Below are positions 5,890-6,983 of a stretch of 6,983 nucleotides of DNA, piece after piece. Position 1 is the first letter of the stretch, and each line of letters begins with the position of its first letter. The translations under genes and the position numbers were made by a program. Source of the stretch: CAYXVU01 sp964468725 (GTDB lineage Bacteria; Acidobacteriota; Blastocatellia; UBA7656); the NCBI GenBank assembly GCA_964468725.1, contig CAYXVU010000286.1, positions 1 to 6,983 on the forward strand. Direction: 5' to 3'. A model generated the notes under the pieces. The model was not told the DNA's origin. It did no database searches and was given only the letters and a program-made list of their open reading frames with translations.

Positions 5890-6175
5890 CATACTGCTTC
5901 ATCATCGAGATGGGCGCAGGTATCCGAAGTCGCTGCGAGGTTCGCGAGTCTGAAAAGTCCGCAGAGCCAGCCTCGGAGGAGCGACCGATCTATAGCTGTC
6001 CAATACCGCCAGGGGTCAGCTCCGGCGGAGCGGTCTGTTTCTTTGCTCGTCCATTGGTCGCTCCGGAGCGACTGGAATCATGTTGCCGTGCTCTATAGGC
6101 CTGCCGTCCCTATGGGATTTTTCAGACGCCCTTTGAGAAGTTCTTGGGCCAGCAGCAAATCGCGCGACTCGCCCT
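5890..6175 (-). repeat. Palindrome-rich noncoding block, probably a dispersed repeat
   Basis: The stretch contains a perfect 16-nt palindrome GTCGCTCCGGAGCGAC (6057-6072), the hairpin GCTCC-GGC-GGAGC (6019-6031), the small palindrome CCTCGGAGG (5971-5979) and TCCC-TAT-GGGA (near 6107-6117). The shared GCTCCGGAGC core suggests one repeat family. No homologous protein was recognised. A minus-strand frame runs through it into the small ORF without a start codon. Boundaries are approximate and set by where the palindromes stop. The repeat nature has to be shown by finding other copies in the genome. Confidence 0.4.
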
Positions 6176-6236
6176 AGATCAATGCCCAGGTGCGATGCCG
6201 AAAGATGTACGCGCCAGGCTTGCGCTTCCGATGACA
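6093..6236 (-). pseudogene. Broken reading frame (two peptide-like segments split by an in-frame TAG)
   Basis: On the minus strand 48 codons read RKRKPGAYIFRHRTWALI, a TAG at 6176-6174, then GESRDLLLAQELLKGRLKNP and on to TAG at 6095-6093. The segment after the stop has a plausible helical composition (LLLAQELLKGRLK), as if one base change had split a single frame. No start codon or ribosome-binding site precedes it and the family was not recognised. It may be the relic of a transposase or other gene, or a repeat that happens to read well. Confidence 0.25.
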
Positions 6237-6314
6237 TTGCGCCTTGCCAGTTGATAGAGGTAGCGATAGACTTGGCCGCTCAGCGCACACATCATACCTG
6301 TTGCGCCGAAGTCT

Positions 6315-6395
6315 CCGGCAGAGACGCAGAGGGCTTTGAGGAAGTGCGGTTTTCCCCCCTTACACTTCCTCTCAGCCATTCTGCGCCTCTGCCGG
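6315..6395. repeat. 81-bp imperfect inverted repeat (hairpin element)
   Basis: The left arm (6315-6346, CCGGCAGAGACGCAGA...GAGGAAGTG) and right arm (6363-6395, CACTTCCTCTC...CTGCCGG) pair over about 32 nt with one substitution, a small bulge and a short mismatched patch. The loop is 16 nt and contains C6 and T4 runs. A GCAGAGACGCAGAG-type core is a motif seen in dispersed intergenic palindromes of several phyla. It is too structured to be protein coding and may be a REP/MITE-like element or encode a stem-loop RNA. Confidence 0.65.
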
Positions 6396-6455
6396 AAACC
6401 CGGACGCCGACATTTCGCACAGAACCCGTCGAATCATTCTCCGGCTTCGCTGGCC

Positions 6456-6503
6456 GTCTTGATCCGGTGACAGCGCGCGGTTCTCCGCGCCGCCCGTCAA
6501 GAC
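6456..6503. repeat. Nested hairpin
   Basis: The outer stem GTCTTGA (6456-6462) pairs with TCAAGAC (6497-6503). Inside, GCGCGG (6475-6480), loop TTCT, CCGCGC (6485-6490) form a 6-bp stem. An additional short hairpin CCGGC-TTC-GCTGG lies just before it (6441-6453). The region carries no supported gene. No T-run follows, so it is not a classical terminator. Confidence 0.4.
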
Positions 6504-6552
6504 ACACCAAAACTAAAGCGCCGAGTTGTTCATCGTCGCGGCGAATTTCTGC

Positions 6553-6558
6553 TATACT
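6553..6558 (+). promoter_or_regulatory. Extended -10 promoter element (TGCTATACT)
   Basis: TATACT matches TATAAT at five of six positions and is preceded by TG one base away (TGC at 6550-6552), the extended -10 form. A -35 box is not convincing (TTCATC with 18-nt spacing). It would start plus-strand transcription near 6565, into the structured stretch that runs to the T7 tract at 6846-6852. Confidence 0.35.
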
Positions 6559-6564
6559 CGTGGC

Positions 6565-6852
6565 CGCCCCTGAGCGCACAAGGGCGATAGGCAAACCACT
6601 ACCGATACGCCGGAGCGCGGAGAGTAGCAACAAGGCGGACAGGCTTACGCAGCGCCGCCCGCCTTGTTTGTCCATTAGTTCAACATCAAGTGCGGGAGGG
6701 AGGAGCGCGAGGTTGTAGCGTCTCTTCAAGCCGATCAAGGATGAAGAGACAATGGTGGGTTTGCCCAGTCGCCGTCCGTAAACCGCAAAGGATTAAGCTC
6801 TCTTGCGAGAGGGACAAGCGAAGGTAGAAAGCGGTTTGAAGATCGTTTTTTT
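6565..6852 (+). ncRNA. Candidate structured RNA (unrecognised)
   Basis: Between a probable extended -10 box and a T7 run, successive stems can be drawn: CGCCC/GGGCG (6565-6569/6582-6586), AACAAGGCGG/CCGCCTTGTT (6629-6638/6659-6668), GTCTCTTCA/TGAAGAGAC (6720-6728/6742-6750), TGGG/CCCA (6756-6759/6764-6767), CTCTC/GAGAG (6798-6802/6807-6811) and AAACCGC/GCGGTTT (6780-6786/6831-6837). The T-run follows the last stem after 8 nt, so it is an imperfect terminator. No conserved elements of RNase P RNA, tmRNA, SRP RNA or a TPP riboswitch were found. A competing reading is that 6686-6983 is minus-strand coding sequence; on that strand the CTCTC/GAGAG loop becomes a GCAA (GNRA) tetraloop. Strand and RNA status are both uncertain. 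Confidence 0.25.
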
Positions 6853-6983
6853 GCGGTTGCTGTAGTTTTGGCTCGGCTTCGATGTGAGGCGAGCGCGACA
6901 CGGCAACTTGTGAAGGATTGGCTGATTGACGTTTGGCCGCGAGTTCGTCGCGGGTTTCGCTCCACCCGGCACGAGACGCGGCA
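6686..6983 (-). CDS. Possible 3' end of an unrecognised gene entering from outside the window
   Basis: A minus-strand frame is open from the window edge (98 codons) to TGA 6688-6686. The first 60 codons use ordinary codons and give a hydrophilic Ala/Gln/Glu/Pro-rich sequence (WSETRDELAAKRQ, then EAEPKLQQPQKNDLQ), like a disordered C-terminal tail. The remainder is less protein-like (Cys/Leu/His/Pro-rich, ending PRAPPSRT). The family was not recognised. At 6851-6845 the codons CAA AAA AAC contain A AAA AAC in phase, followed after 7 nt by a hairpin; a -1 shift there would end the protein at TGA 6737-6735 with 31 different residues. The true end could therefore be either of the two, or the coding region could stop being real near 6840, where structured DNA begins. 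Confidence 0.4.
   Translation of the reverse strand, partial: AASRAGWSETRDELAAKRQSANPSQVAVSRSPHIEAEPKLQQPQKNDLQTAFYLRLSLSQESLILCGLRTATGQTHHCLFILDRLEETLQPRAPPSRT

Noticed and set aside
5745..5900. TPP riboswitch upstream of the thi operon
   Set aside because: No CTGAGA / ACCTGATCTGG-like conserved segments on the minus strand before the operon, and the predicted transcript start leaves no leader.
6419..6428. ACAGAACCCG, as in the 3' part of RNase P RNA
   Set aside because: The matching GAAAGTCCGG-type segment and other conserved RNase P elements are missing from the preceding 400 nt on that strand.
6292..6738. A 148-codon minus-strand open frame (MIGLKRRYN...)
   Set aside because: It runs through the 81-bp hairpin, the nested hairpin and the extended -10 region, is Arg/Ser/Leu-rich and has no recognisable domain, so it is probably fortuitous. 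A plus-strand frame over 6182-6718 is rejected for the same reason.
6754..6768. GGGCAAACC on the minus strand, as in cyclic-di-GMP-I riboswitches
   Set aside because: The required GACGCAAAGCC segment and tetraloop-receptor arrangement are absent; the match is part of a small TGGG/CCCA hairpin.

Overview
The window looks like a chromosomal segment of a free-living bacterium, most likely an acidobacterium and perhaps Blastocatellia. This is an inference from several things: moderate G+C (by eye, mid-50s percent), large secreted TPR-peptidases, DUF4159 proteins, S23-type four-helix-bundle proteins, few Shine-Dalgarno sites, and palindrome-rich intergenic DNA with short tandem repeats. No rRNA or tRNA gene, CRISPR array or intact insertion sequence was seen. 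All protein genes that can be supported read on the minus strand, so transcription runs from high to low coordinates.

Layout in transcription order (right to left). 6686-6983 is the possible 3' end of a gene that begins outside the window; it carries an in-phase A AAA AAC heptamer followed by a hairpin. On the opposite strand the same DNA holds an extended -10 box (6553) and several hairpins ending near a T7 run, so 6565-6852 could instead be an RNA gene. From about 5874 to 6560 there is no convincing intact gene. That stretch holds an 81-bp hairpin, a reading frame broken by a stop, and a cluster of GCTCCGGAGC-type palindromes, and looks like accumulated repeat or mobile-element debris. A 34-codon ORF with a very good ribosome-binding site (5769-5873) follows.

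Next comes a probable operon behind a near-consensus promoter (5752-5780) placed so that the first mRNA would be almost leaderless. It contains a cytoplasmic protein of unknown function with GNSGKLPPL repeats and a C-terminal beta-rich domain (4794-5744), thiS (4571-4777, GTG start) and thiG (3640-4416). ThiS carries sulfur as a C-terminal thiocarboxylate and ThiG uses it to build the thiazole phosphate of thiamine. No TPP riboswitch was seen.

A 223-bp spacer (3417-3639) contains a 7-nt tandem array, a hairpin and an 8-nt tandem array. Downstream is a second compact cluster for envelope or secreted proteins: an 875-aa TPR protein with a central HExxH zinc-peptidase domain (789-3416), a four-helix-bundle S23-family protein (410-748), and the N-terminal part of a signal-anchored DUF4159-like protein that leaves the window (1-392). 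Gaps of 40 and 17 nt suggest co-transcription.
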